Of a DNA stretch of 64,000 nt, positions 25,352 to 33,329 are shown in pieces. Position 1 is the stretch's first letter. Every line of letters begins with the position of its first letter. The notes beneath the pieces are model-generated. The model searched no databases. It saw nothing but the letters and a program-made list of their open reading frames with translations, and had not been told where the DNA came from. The position numbers and the translations under genes are program-made. Source of the DNA: Mucilaginibacter mali (GTDB lineage: Bacteria; Bacteroidota; Bacteroidia; Sphingobacteriales; Sphingobacteriaceae); NCBI RefSeq assembly GCF_013283875.1, contig NZ_CP054139.1:1798001-1862000 (forward strand), read 5' to 3'.

Positions 25352-27067
25352 ATGACACCAACACTCCCAGATCATAAATTAGTTATTTACCAGATGCTGC
25401 CGCGCTTGTTCGGCAATACCAACAGCCGCAATAAACCTTATGGCTCGATAGAAGAGAACGGGGTAGGCAAGTTTAACGATATTAACGATAAAGCCTTGCA
25501 GGAGATCCGCCTGATGGGGTTTACCCATGTTTGGTATACCGGCGTGATAGAACACGCTACCATGACCGACTATTCGGCCGCCGGAATCCCTAATGATGAT
25601 CCGGATGTGATAAAAGGCCGCGCTGGATCGCCTTATGCCATAAAGGATTACTACGATGTTGACCCCGATCTGGCCGTGGATGTAAAGAACCGGATGGCCG
25701 AGTACGAAGCACTGATAAAACGTACGCACGATAACGGCCTGCTTATGCTGATGGACTTTGTGCCTAACCACGTGGCGCGTACCTATCAATCGGACGCTAA
25801 ACCATCGGGTGTGATGGATTTTGGCGAGGATGATGATAACCGCAAAGCCTTCGATCCACAGAATGATTTTTACTATATCACAGGGCAGGCTTTCGAGGTA
25901 CCGCAAGGTTATAATCCGGGTGGCGATGAATTTCAGCACCCTTTGAAGGATGGTAAATTTATAGAGATCCCCGCCAAGGCTACCGGTAACGATGTGTTCA
26001 GCGCTACGCCGTCTATAAATGACTGGTTCGAGACCGTAAAGCTAAATTATGGCCGGGATTACCTGGACGGCTGGAAAACCTACTTCGATCCGCCGCCGTC
26101 GGTATGGAACAAAATGTACGATATCCTGCACTATTGGGTTGCGAAAGGTGTCGACGGTTTCCGATGTGATATGGTGGAACATGTGCCGATGGAGTTTTGG
26201 GGCTGGGTGATAGGTAGGCTGAAAAATGAATTCCCGCAACTGGTATTTATTGGCGAGGCTTACGATACGCGCGAGTACGATAACTATATCTATAATGGCA
26301 AGTTCGATTATCTGTATGATAAGACAGGCTTGTACGATGCCATTTTTAAACTGACCCGTAACGAGGGTACCGTTTGGGATATCAACAAAGTGTGGAACTA
26401 TGATGCCCGCGGCAAAGACGACCATATGTTGCGTTTTATGGAAAACCACGACGAGTACCGTATCGCGTCGGATGTGTTTGCCGGCAACCCGTGGTATGCT
26501 ATTCCGGGCATGATCGTTACAGCTACTTTATCTGTCGGGCCGGTAATGGTATACGCCGGGCAGGAGGTAGGCGAACCCGCCAACGATGCCGAAGGCTTTA
26601 GCGGCAGGGATGGCCGCACCACCATATTTGATTATTGGGGTATGCCCGTATTGCAAAAATGGGTGAACGGCGGCAAATATGATGGCGGCGCGCTGGATGC
26701 CGGAGCAAGCTCGCTGCGCTTCTTTTACAGCAAATTATTACAAGCCGCACGTGAAAACGAAGCCATCCGTTTGGGCGATTTTTATGAACTGATGCTGGCT
26801 AATCAGCAAAACAGCGGGTTCGACGAAAAAGTGTATGCCTACCTGCGCTATACTGTAAAGCAGCGCATTTTGGTGGTAGTAAACTTTAACCGCGATCAGC
26901 GCCAACTGAATGTAAAGCTACCCGATGATCTGCGCGAACGACTGAATATAAAAGGACAAACTGAGTTTACCGATGTGCTGAGTGAGGTGAAATTTACATC
27001 GAACGATATGACGAATGGACTGGATATTACGCTGCCGGCTACGGGTGGGGTGATGTTGAGTTTTTAG
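25352..27067 (+). CDS. Alpha-amylase family glycoside hydrolase (GH13)
   Basis: A 571-residue GH13 enzyme without a signal peptide, hence probably cytosolic. The (beta/alpha)8 barrel shows the classic regions: DFVPNH (region I), GFRCDMVEH with nucleophile Asp273 (II), FIGEAYD with acid/base Glu302 (III), and MENHDEYR with Asp367 (IV). A C-terminal beta domain with LVVVNFNRDQRQLNV follows. It should cleave or transfer alpha-glucosidic bonds; exact specificity (amylase, maltogenic, sucrose-type) is unclear. It is the third gene of the rightward glucan module, isolated on both sides by repeats. Confidence 0.92.
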   Translation: MTPTLPDHKLVIYQMLPRLFGNTNSRNKPYGSIEENGVGKFNDINDKALQEIRLMGFTHVWYTGVIEHATMTDYSAAGIPNDDPDVIKGRAGSPYAIKDYYDVDPDLAVDVKNRMAEYEALIKRTHDNGLLMLMDFVPNHVARTYQSDAKPSGVMDFGEDDDNRKAFDPQNDFYYITGQAFEVPQGYNPGGDEFQHPLKDGKFIEIPAKATGNDVFSATPSINDWFETVKLNYGRDYLDGWKTYFDPPPSVWNKMYDILHYWVAKGVDGFRCDMVEHVPMEFWGWVIGRLKNEFPQLVFIGEAYDTREYDNYIYNGKFDYLYDKTGLYDAIFKLTRNEGTVWDINKVWNYDARGKDDHMLRFMENHDEYRIASDVFAGNPWYAIPGMIVTATLSVGPVMVYAGQEVGEPANDAEGFSGRDGRTTIFDYWGMPVLQKWVNGGKYDGGALDAGASSLRFFYSKLLQAARENEAIRLGDFYELMLANQQNSGFDEKVYAYLRYTVKQRILVVVNFNRDQRQLNVKLPDDLRERLNIKGQTEFTDVLSEVKFTSNDMTNGLDITLPATGGVMLSF

Positions 27068-27083
27068 GTTTCCATTGCCCCAG

Positions 27084-27179
27084 CGTCATTGCGGGGTACG
27101 AAGCAATCTCTACGAAAGCAGAGCGACTTGCAAATCCGCAATACGTAGCTTAGAGATTGCTTCGTACCCCGCAATGACG
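27084..27179. repeat. GTCATTGCGGGGTACGAAGCAATCTC inverted repeat
   Basis: CGTCATTGCGGGGTACGAAG and CTTCGTACCCCGCAATGACG are exact inverted ends of a 96-bp element; GCAATCTCT and AGAGATTGC extend the stem. The rest of the 330-bp gap to the GH31 gene is AT-rich and holds no visible gene. Confidence 0.88.
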
Positions 27180-27397
27180 TGGTGGCACATCCGGACGACA
27201 AACCAACACCTGCCAACTTTTTAATTTAAAGCCCGAATTTTTACTAAAATGATATTTATTTATAACTGGTGTACTTTTTACAAAAAGGATGGCCCGTTTA
27301 TTGAACAAATATTGTTTATTAGCAATAGGAAAAATGCACAATTTACGCCGGCCCTTATTGCAACATTAAACGTAAAGACGAATTTGTGTACGATTTT

Positions 27398-29857
27398 ATG
27401 GAAGAAAACATACTAAATACCGATCCTAATATTGTAGCCCCGGTAGTTGAAGAGGAAATTGAGGGCTTCCGCCACCTGAATAACCCTGCCGATGGTATAA
27501 AGCCCATTGTGAAAAAATACCTCGGTATCCCCAATAGTGTGGTGCAATCGGGCAATAAGTTCTACTTTACCGATGGGGAGGCCAAGGTTGAGGCTGTTGT
27601 GATCACCAACGAAATTATCCGTATCAGGGTAGCGCCACATGGCGTTTTCCTGGAAGACTTTTCGTACGGTGTACCAAAGCTTGAGGCCCGCACCACCGAG
27701 TTTAAACTGACCGAAGACGCTGACGAATACCGCATCAGCACGCCCAATATCCGTTGCCATATCAGCAAAAAGAACTTCTTTATCGCCTTTTCAGATAGCG
27801 ATAATAAGGTAACCAGCGTTGACGCTGTCCCTATGCACTGGGAAGAGAATACCCAGTTTGGCGGCTATTATGTATTCGGCACCAAGGTTTGCCACCCCAG
27901 CGAGACTTTCTTTGGCCTGGGCGATAAACCTACCGAATTGAACCTGCGCGGCAAACGCTTCACCAACTGGAATACCGACGCCTATTCGTTCCAGTGGGGG
28001 CAGGACCCGCTTTATCGTACCATTCCGTTCTATATCAGCGTGAACGAGGGTATAGCTCACGGGATCTTTTTTGATAATACCTTTAAATCGCACTTTGATT
28101 TCGGTGCAGAAGATGCCAGCAAGACCAGTTTTTGGTCGGACGGTGGCGAACTGCAATATTATTATATCCATGGCCCGCACATGATGGATGTGGTGAAGCG
28201 TTACCATATCCTTACCGGTACGCACCCGATGCCACCTATGTGGGCGCTGGGTTACCACCAATGCCGCTGGAGTTATTATCCCGAGTCGAAGGTGCGTGTA
28301 ATTACCAAAGGCTTCCGCGACAGGAAGATCCCTTGCGACGGTATCTATTTAGATATCGACTATATGGATGGCTATCGCTGTTTCACCTGGAACCGCAAAT
28401 ACTTTCCCGATCCGAAAAAGATGATAGCCGACCTGGCTGCCGACGGTTTCAAAACGGTGGTGATCATTGATCCGGGTATCCGTGTGGACGATAGCTATCC
28501 TGTATTTAAAGAGGGTAAAGAGAAACGTTATTTCTGCCGCCGTAGCGACGATTACTTTATGGAAGGCCACGTTTGGCCGGGCCGCTGCCAGTTCCCCGAT
28601 TTTACCAACCCCGAAGTACGCGAATGGTGGGGCGGTTTGTTTGACGAACTGGTGCAACTGGGCGTAGCCGGTGTGTGGAACGATATGAATGAACCCGCCG
28701 TTTTCGGCGCGGGCACTTTTCCCGATGATGTGCGCCATCAGTACGATGGGCACCGCGGTTCGCACCGTAAGGCGCACAACGTATACGGGATGCAAATGGT
28801 ACGCGCCACTTACGAGGGGCTGCGTAAAATATTGAAGAATAAGCGTCCGTTCACCATCACCCGTGCAGGTTATTCGGGCCTGCAGCGGTATGCATCGGTG
28901 TGGACGGGAGATAACGTAGCATCGTGGGAGCATCTGAAAATTGGTAATATCCAGTGCCAGCGCCTGTCAATGTCGGGCGTGCCGTTTTGCGGTACCGATA
29001 TCGGCGGCTTTAGCGGCGAGCCGGATGGCGAACTGTTCACCCGCTGGATCCAGTTGGGTACGTTCTCGCCCTTTATGCGGGCGCACAGTGCCGGCGATAC
29101 CAAGGAGCGTGAGCCATGGAGCTTCGGCGAGCCGTTCACGGCCATCAACCGCAAGTTTATTGAACTGCGCTATCGCCTGATGCCTTATATGTACTCTACA
29201 TTCTGGGAGCATCACCGTTACGGTTTCCCAATTTTACGGCCGGTGGTAATGCAGGAGCAGGATGTACAATCGAACCATTTCCGCCAGGACGAGTTTACCT
29301 ATGGCGATAAGATACTGGTTTGTCCTGTGCTGGAGCCGGGCATACAATTCCGCACTGTTTACCTGCCTAAAGGCAAATGGTATAACTTTTGGACCAGCGA
29401 ACTGGTTGATGGCGGTAAAGAAGTACAGGTTGAAACGCCGCTGGATACCATCCCGATCTTTGTTAAGGCAGGTTCAGTAATCCCCGAATATCCGGTGCAG
29501 CAATACGTTGGCGAACTGGAAATTGAAGAAGTGAAGCTGAATGTTTATTATAGCGACATCGAAGCTAACTCGTTTGTTTTTGAAGATTACGGCGAAACTT
29601 TTGCCTACGAACAGGATATTTATCTTGAGAAGAAATTCCAGGTTAACGGCACCCAAACAGCAATGACCATTCAGCAAAGTTTGGAAGGTTTATACACGCC
29701 ACGGTACGAGAACTATAACTTCTCAATTGTCGGACTGCCGTTTAAACCGGCCAATATAATGGTTGATAATAAGTGGGTAACTAACTTTACATTTAATAAC
29801 AGCAAGCTGGAGTTTAGGCATAATAAAAACTTCAAGATGATAAAGATCATGAAGTAG
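27398..29857 (+). CDS. Glycoside hydrolase family 31 alpha-glucosidase
   Basis: An 819-residue GH31 enzyme. The ATG at 27398 (MEENILNTDPN) is preferred over a GTG four codons upstream. The N-terminal galactose-mutarotase-like domain contains FFGLGDKPTELNLRGKR. The barrel has GIYLDIDYMDGYRCFTWN, nucleophile Asp429 in VWNDMNEPAVFG and acid/base Asp505 in SVWTGDN, then distal beta domains. No signal peptide is seen, so cytosolic release of terminal alpha-glucose from oligosaccharides is likely. Together with GH13, GH65 and pgmB it forms an intracellular alpha-glucan breakdown set, though no SusC/SusD or transporter gene accompanies it. Confidence 0.95.
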   Translation: MEENILNTDPNIVAPVVEEEIEGFRHLNNPADGIKPIVKKYLGIPNSVVQSGNKFYFTDGEAKVEAVVITNEIIRIRVAPHGVFLEDFSYGVPKLEARTTEFKLTEDADEYRISTPNIRCHISKKNFFIAFSDSDNKVTSVDAVPMHWEENTQFGGYYVFGTKVCHPSETFFGLGDKPTELNLRGKRFTNWNTDAYSFQWGQDPLYRTIPFYISVNEGIAHGIFFDNTFKSHFDFGAEDASKTSFWSDGGELQYYYIHGPHMMDVVKRYHILTGTHPMPPMWALGYHQCRWSYYPESKVRVITKGFRDRKIPCDGIYLDIDYMDGYRCFTWNRKYFPDPKKMIADLAADGFKTVVIIDPGIRVDDSYPVFKEGKEKRYFCRRSDDYFMEGHVWPGRCQFPDFTNPEVREWWGGLFDELVQLGVAGVWNDMNEPAVFGAGTFPDDVRHQYDGHRGSHRKAHNVYGMQMVRATYEGLRKILKNKRPFTITRAGYSGLQRYASVWTGDNVASWEHLKIGNIQCQRLSMSGVPFCGTDIGGFSGEPDGELFTRWIQLGTFSPFMRAHSAGDTKEREPWSFGEPFTAINRKFIELRYRLMPYMYSTFWEHHRYGFPILRPVVMQEQDVQSNHFRQDEFTYGDKILVCPVLEPGIQFRTVYLPKGKWYNFWTSELVDGGKEVQVETPLDTIPIFVKAGSVIPEYPVQQYVGELEIEEVKLNVYYSDIEANSFVFEDYGETFAYEQDIYLEKKFQVNGTQTAMTIQQSLEGLYTPRYENYNFSIVGLPFKPANIMVDNKWVTNFTFNNSKLEFRHNKNFKMIKIMK

Positions 29858-29902
29858 CAAGGGTATTCTGGTAATTTAAGTAAAAAGAGCGCCAAATTTG
29901 TT

Positions 29903-29977
29903 TGAACCAGAATTTGCCGAATTTTAGAGTTTCAGAATTCTGTACATTTTTAAATTCCGGAAATTCTGGTTCAGACA
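29903..29977. repeat. GAACCAGAATTT inverted repeat
   Basis: TGAACCAGAATTTGCCGAAT and AAATTCTGGTTCA are inverted ends of a 75-bp AT-rich element. It belongs with 6207-6303. It opens an upstream reading frame that could be mistaken for the start of the next gene. Confidence 0.8.
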
Positions 29978-30030
29978 TTTGTGGTTACCTCACCACTAAA
30001 ACCATATTCCCGCGCTGCTGTTCTATTACC

Positions 30031-30537
30031 ATGAAAACAATTATCCTTGCAGGAATTGCCATACTTGCCATCGCATCCTGTTCCTCACCATCAAATAAAA
30101 CCGGCAGTATCGATACGATGAACGCCGGCGATACCGCTGCCAAAAAATCACTGGCGCCTAAAACAGGTGATACCACGGCCCTTACTTCTCTTTGCTATGT
30201 ACGCACCGAGGGCAATAAGAACCAGGATAGCACCACCGTGCAACTGGTAATAAAAGGCAATACCGTAACCGGCGAAATGAATTGGCTACCCTACGAAAAA
30301 GATGGCCGCAAAGGCATACTGAACGGAACCCGATCTGGCGATACCATTAAAGCTGTGTGGACATTTAAGCAGGAGGGGATGACCGATACCATGGCCGTGA
30401 ACTATAAACTTGATGGCGATAAATTAGCGCAAAAGCCTTTAAAAGTAAATACCAAAACAGGACGCCAGCAAACCGATGAAACGGCTGGTTATACAGTGAT
30501 TTATCACCCCACAGTCTCGGTTAGGCCAAATAAATAG
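30031..30537 (+). CDS. Putative lipoprotein, unknown function
   Basis: A 168-residue protein with signal MKTIILAGIAILAIASC; lipobox AIASC gives Cys17, then a Ser/Thr-rich linker. The mature part has LCYVRTEGNKNQDSTTVQL and NTVTGEMNWLPYEKDGRKG, suggesting a beta-sandwich lipoprotein as found widely in Bacteroidota. Function unknown. The frame is open upstream through the repeat at 29903, but only the start at 30031 yields a signal. The next small gene follows in the same direction. Confidence 0.7.
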   Translation: MKTIILAGIAILAIASCSSPSNKTGSIDTMNAGDTAAKKSLAPKTGDTTALTSLCYVRTEGNKNQDSTTVQLVIKGNTVTGEMNWLPYEKDGRKGILNGTRSGDTIKAVWTFKQEGMTDTMAVNYKLDGDKLAQKPLKVNTKTGRQQTDETAGYTVIYHPTVSVRPNK

Positions 30538-30573
30538 GTGTATTTATTTGCAGGTATAAATATTACTGAATGT

Positions 30574-30753
30574 ATGGAAACGCTCCCCGGCTGGAAAATA
30601 GACATTAATGAAATAGCTAATAATGTATACAGGGTAACGCTTACCGACGCTTACGGCAGGCAAGCTGGTGCCACCGGTACCGATTTGGGTGAAGTAATTA
30701 AGCAGGTTGAGGGTTATGCGATAGATATTGAAAAACAGATTAGAGAGAAATGA
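30574..30753 (+). CDS. Small hypothetical protein
   Basis: A 59-residue soluble protein, METLPGWKIDINEIANNVYR..., with an alternating strand pattern (VYRVTLTDAYG) and a charged C-terminal helix (VIKQVEGYAIDIEKQIREK). No family is recognised. It begins 36 bp after the lipoprotein stop, so it may share its mRNA. A GTG 12 codons upstream is an alternative start but lies against the preceding stop. Confidence 0.5.
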   Translation: METLPGWKIDINEIANNVYRVTLTDAYGRQAGATGTDLGEVIKQVEGYAIDIEKQIREK

Positions 30754-30797
30754 TATTAATCGGTTTACAACCTGATCTCTGATTAACTAATCTCTAA

Positions 30798-32345
30798 TCA
30801 CTCACTTTCGCATAGATATACCGCTCCATCTTTAAAATCATAAAGGCGGGTCAGTTTTTTATGCTCTTGCAACTCCTTTAGGCCCACCAGTTCGGGGCTT
30901 TCCATCTTTTTAAAATCGATGAGGTAAAACTTCTTTTGCTGGTAAAGTTTTTCAACGTCCTTTTTAAAAAACTTATGCGGCATCAGGGTGCTGTGCATAC
31001 CGGTAAACATATATACGGCTTCGTCGGCATCGCTGTAGATGGGGTAGCCGGGTTTAAAGATATGCTTGTGCTGTTTCAGGAAAACAATAAAGTCCGATTT
31101 GTTCCAGTCATCATCAGTATAACCGGGAATGCCGTATTCGCAAAAGTCGTCGTAGGTTTGGTAATCTATACGGGCGATGGTGTATTCGTAGGCCAGCATG
31201 GCAATTACAAACGGTGTAGCCAGTAACCACTTTTTACGGAATTTGATGTATTTGATCAGATCTGGTATCCAGCAGGTGAATGATAGCAGTAAAGGCACAA
31301 ACATGGGGGATAGCAGGCGGCTATTCATTCGCTCGAAACGGGATATGGTGGCAATTACCAGTATAAACAATCCATATGTAAGCGTGTAGCAGATAATGAT
31401 ATTCTCGTAACTGTTTAAATGGTGTTGCGCTACACGGACAATAAATAGGGTAGCTAAACCCAATATCACAATTACCGCGAAGGCCACAGCAATCGGGTCG
31501 AAACTGGCAGGCAGGCCGGCCCAGTCTAATATCACAGTACCGAAGTAGTACAGATTTTCTTTAAATGGGGTGATGGATGGCTCGCGGGTGCCGGTGCTTA
31601 AGCCGGTAGATAACTTATTCAATATAAAATTGCCCACCACCAGTGAAATGCCTATAGCGCCGAATGTTAGTAGATGGATGAACTTTTGCTTCGGTTTTAG
31701 CCGGCCATCTATCAAGATCAGCAAGCCACCCGCTGCTACCAGGGTAACGCCTGCATAGCGGGTAATACAACCAATAGCAGCCACAACCGATACGATAATT
31801 AGTGCTTTAGTACTATGGGTTTGCAGGTATTTATGATAGGCGATGACAAAAATGAGTATTACCAGGATAAACAGCGTCTCCGACCACAGGTACATATAGA
31901 TCTCCTGTAAAGCCGGGCTTAAAACTACCGCAATAAGGATCAGCCATTTATATACCAGCGATGGTGCTTTAAATTTAGTGGTGATATATCCCGTTAAATA
32001 GATAACAGCGCCAAACAATAAACCGTTTATTACTGGCCCGGCGCTAACAGGGTCTACCCCGCCTGAAATGAAGATACAGATACTTAAAAATGTAGGGTAA
32101 AATACCGGGAAGAAGGTAAGTGGCAGATTATTAAAGGTGATAAGCGAAAAATGATCGTGTATATTTTGCGCCGTGCTGGCATACATGATCGAATCGGGCG
32201 AGATACCGATACCGCTATACCGTGCGAACATGTGGATGATGTAAAAGCCGGCCAGCGCGGCAATTAGGCAATCTATGTTCCAGCCCCCCAGCCCCCTGAA
32301 GGGGGAGTTGGTAGAACGTGCGGTATCTTTTTGTATTTTACTCAT
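30798..32345 (-). CDS. GT39/ArnT-like polytopic membrane glycosyltransferase
   Basis: A 515-residue protein with about ten to twelve transmembrane helices. The first extracytoplasmic loop has GISPDSIMYASTAQNI, whose Asp is placed as in GT-C enzymes using polyprenyl-phosphate sugars. A soluble C-terminal region of about 120 residues follows the last helix (YSDADEAVYMFTG...). The N-terminal tail TNSPFRGLGGW is encoded by a CCCCCTGAAGGGGG repeat, and the start codon lies between two inverted copies of that repeat. Acceptor and donor are unknown. It reads toward the small protein gene, away from gmhB upstream. Confidence 0.7.
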   Translation of the reverse strand: MSKIQKDTARSTNSPFRGLGGWNIDCLIAALAGFYIIHMFARYSGIGISPDSIMYASTAQNIHDHFSLITFNNLPLTFFPVFYPTFLSICIFISGGVDPVSAGPVINGLLFGAVIYLTGYITTKFKAPSLVYKWLILIAVVLSPALQEIYMYLWSETLFILVILIFVIAYHKYLQTHSTKALIIVSVVAAIGCITRYAGVTLVAAGGLLILIDGRLKPKQKFIHLLTFGAIGISLVVGNFILNKLSTGLSTGTREPSITPFKENLYYFGTVILDWAGLPASFDPIAVAFAVIVILGLATLFIVRVAQHHLNSYENIIICYTLTYGLFILVIATISRFERMNSRLLSPMFVPLLLSFTCWIPDLIKYIKFRKKWLLATPFVIAMLAYEYTIARIDYQTYDDFCEYGIPGYTDDDWNKSDFIVFLKQHKHIFKPGYPIYSDADEAVYMFTGMHSTLMPHKFFKKDVEKLYQQKKFYLIDFKKMESPELVGLKELQEHKKLTRLYDFKDGAVYLCESE

Positions 32346-32391
32346 CGTAATATTTCAATAAATTACTCCCCACTTTAGGGGGCTGGGGGGC
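32282..32391. repeat. Two inverted copies of the CCCCCTAAAGGGGGAG element
   Basis: One copy (32282-32311, CCCCCCAGCCCCCTGAAGGG) lies within the glycosyltransferase reading frame; the second (32365-32391, CTCCCCACTTTAGGGGGCTG) abuts the gmhB stop codon. They face each other in inverted orientation, with the glycosyltransferase start codon between them. Relatives: 42412-42436 and 55320-55348. Confidence 0.85.
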
Positions 32392-32392
32392 T

Positions 32393-32884
32393 TTACGCTA
32401 TCATATCCAGCACCGTGCTGATCGGCTGATCGCTGTCTATTAGTATACCGGTAACACCTGCGGCAGTACCTGCTATCACATCGCGTTCACGGTCGCCGAT
32501 AAAGTAGGAGCGGGCCGGATCGATATCATATTTGGCTATACCTTTTAGTAAAAGGCCAGGTTTGGGTTTGCGGCAATCGCAATCGCCGGTATATTCGGGG
32601 TGATGCGGGCAGTAAAAAAAGTCGGTTAGTTCTACGCCATGTTGCTGGTAAGTATCCTTTAATAAGGCGTGCATCTTGCCCAGCTCGTCTTCGCTGTACC
32701 AGCCTTTGGCTAAACCGCCTTGATTGGTAGCTACCAACAACAGGTAGCCGCGGTCCTGCAATTCTTTTAAAGCGTCAAAATTATCAAGGATGTGGAAGTC
32801 TTCAATTTTACAAACATAGTCGCCCATTTCCTGGTTCAGCACGCCATCTCTGTCTAAAAAAACTGCTTTGTTTTTGCCCGGCAT
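32393..32884 (-). CDS. gmhB: HAD-IIIA phosphatase, GmhB-like
   Basis: A 163-residue protein matching D-glycero-D-manno-heptose 1,7-bisphosphate phosphatase, which works in heptose synthesis for LPS core or S-layer glycans. Motif I is FLDRDGVLN (Asp11, Asp13); motif II LLVATNQGG; the zinc loop CPHHPEYTGDCDC; motif III RKPKPG; motif IV YFIGDRERDV. Histidinol-phosphatase members share these motifs, so the substrate is probable rather than proven. The stop is followed at once by a CCCCCTAAAG repeat. A -7 box TATCTTTG lies 18 bp upstream of the ATG. Confidence 0.85.
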   Translation of the reverse strand: MPGKNKAVFLDRDGVLNQEMGDYVCKIEDFHILDNFDALKELQDRGYLLLVATNQGGLAKGWYSEDELGKMHALLKDTYQQHGVELTDFFYCPHHPEYTGDCDCRKPKPGLLLKGIAKYDIDPARSYFIGDRERDVIAGTAAGVTGILIDSDQPISTVLDMIA

Positions 32885-32901
32885 TTTTCTTTAATTTTTT
32901 G

Positions 32902-32909
32902 CAAAGATA
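32902..32909 (-). promoter_or_regulatory. -7 promoter box of gmhB
   Basis: On the minus strand TATCTTTG matches TAnnTTTG exactly, about 18 bp before the start codon. No -33 TTG at the usual 19-21 bp was found. Confidence 0.45.
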
Positions 32910-32930
32910 AAGGTTTAAGCAAAAAGGCAC

Positions 32931-33329
32931 TGTCCGAACCGGAATTTTCAGGGATGGTTGGTATGATGAAGTTCTGAAACCACTGGTTCGGACAAAAAAT
33001 CCTTTGTGTACTCTGTGTAAACTATCTGTGAAATCTAATGTTAAATCGGGGTATTCCGGGTAAATCTCAGCCCTAAAACTATAATCTGTATCATATTTTG
33101 TTCAAAGACTACCAAAATGGTCAAGAAATTTATTATGCCTGCATATTAAGCATGACATTTAAATTGTGAAATTCTTAATAATAATGCCAATTTGATAGGT
33201 GAAAATCAAATAACGATACAATTTAGCTAACAAAATTTAGATAAATTAAAAAATTATTAAAATAATTAGGTTTTTTTTGCATTTTTTATATCTTCGTAAA
33301 TACGCACTATTTATAAACCGGCGATTATT
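32931..33329. other. Long gene-free region upstream of gltB
   Basis: TGTCCGAACC (32931) and GGTTCGGACA (32985) form an inverted pair of the GAACCAGAATTT type. A fragment CTTTGTGTACTCTGTGTAAA at about 33003 recalls the CACAGAGG repeat family. The last 200 bp are strongly AT-rich and probably hold the gltB promoter and control sites, but no convincing box with correct spacing or regulator site could be named. Confidence 0.5.

Noticed and set aside
28349..28933. 194-codon frame antisense to the GH31 gene, and a 186-codon frame antisense to GH13 (25379-25939)
   Set aside because: Both mirror codon bias of the real genes on the other strand and have no recognisable protein features.
29902..30030. 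43-codon extension of the lipoprotein gene
   Set aside because: It is encoded by an interspersed inverted repeat and would destroy the lipoprotein signal.
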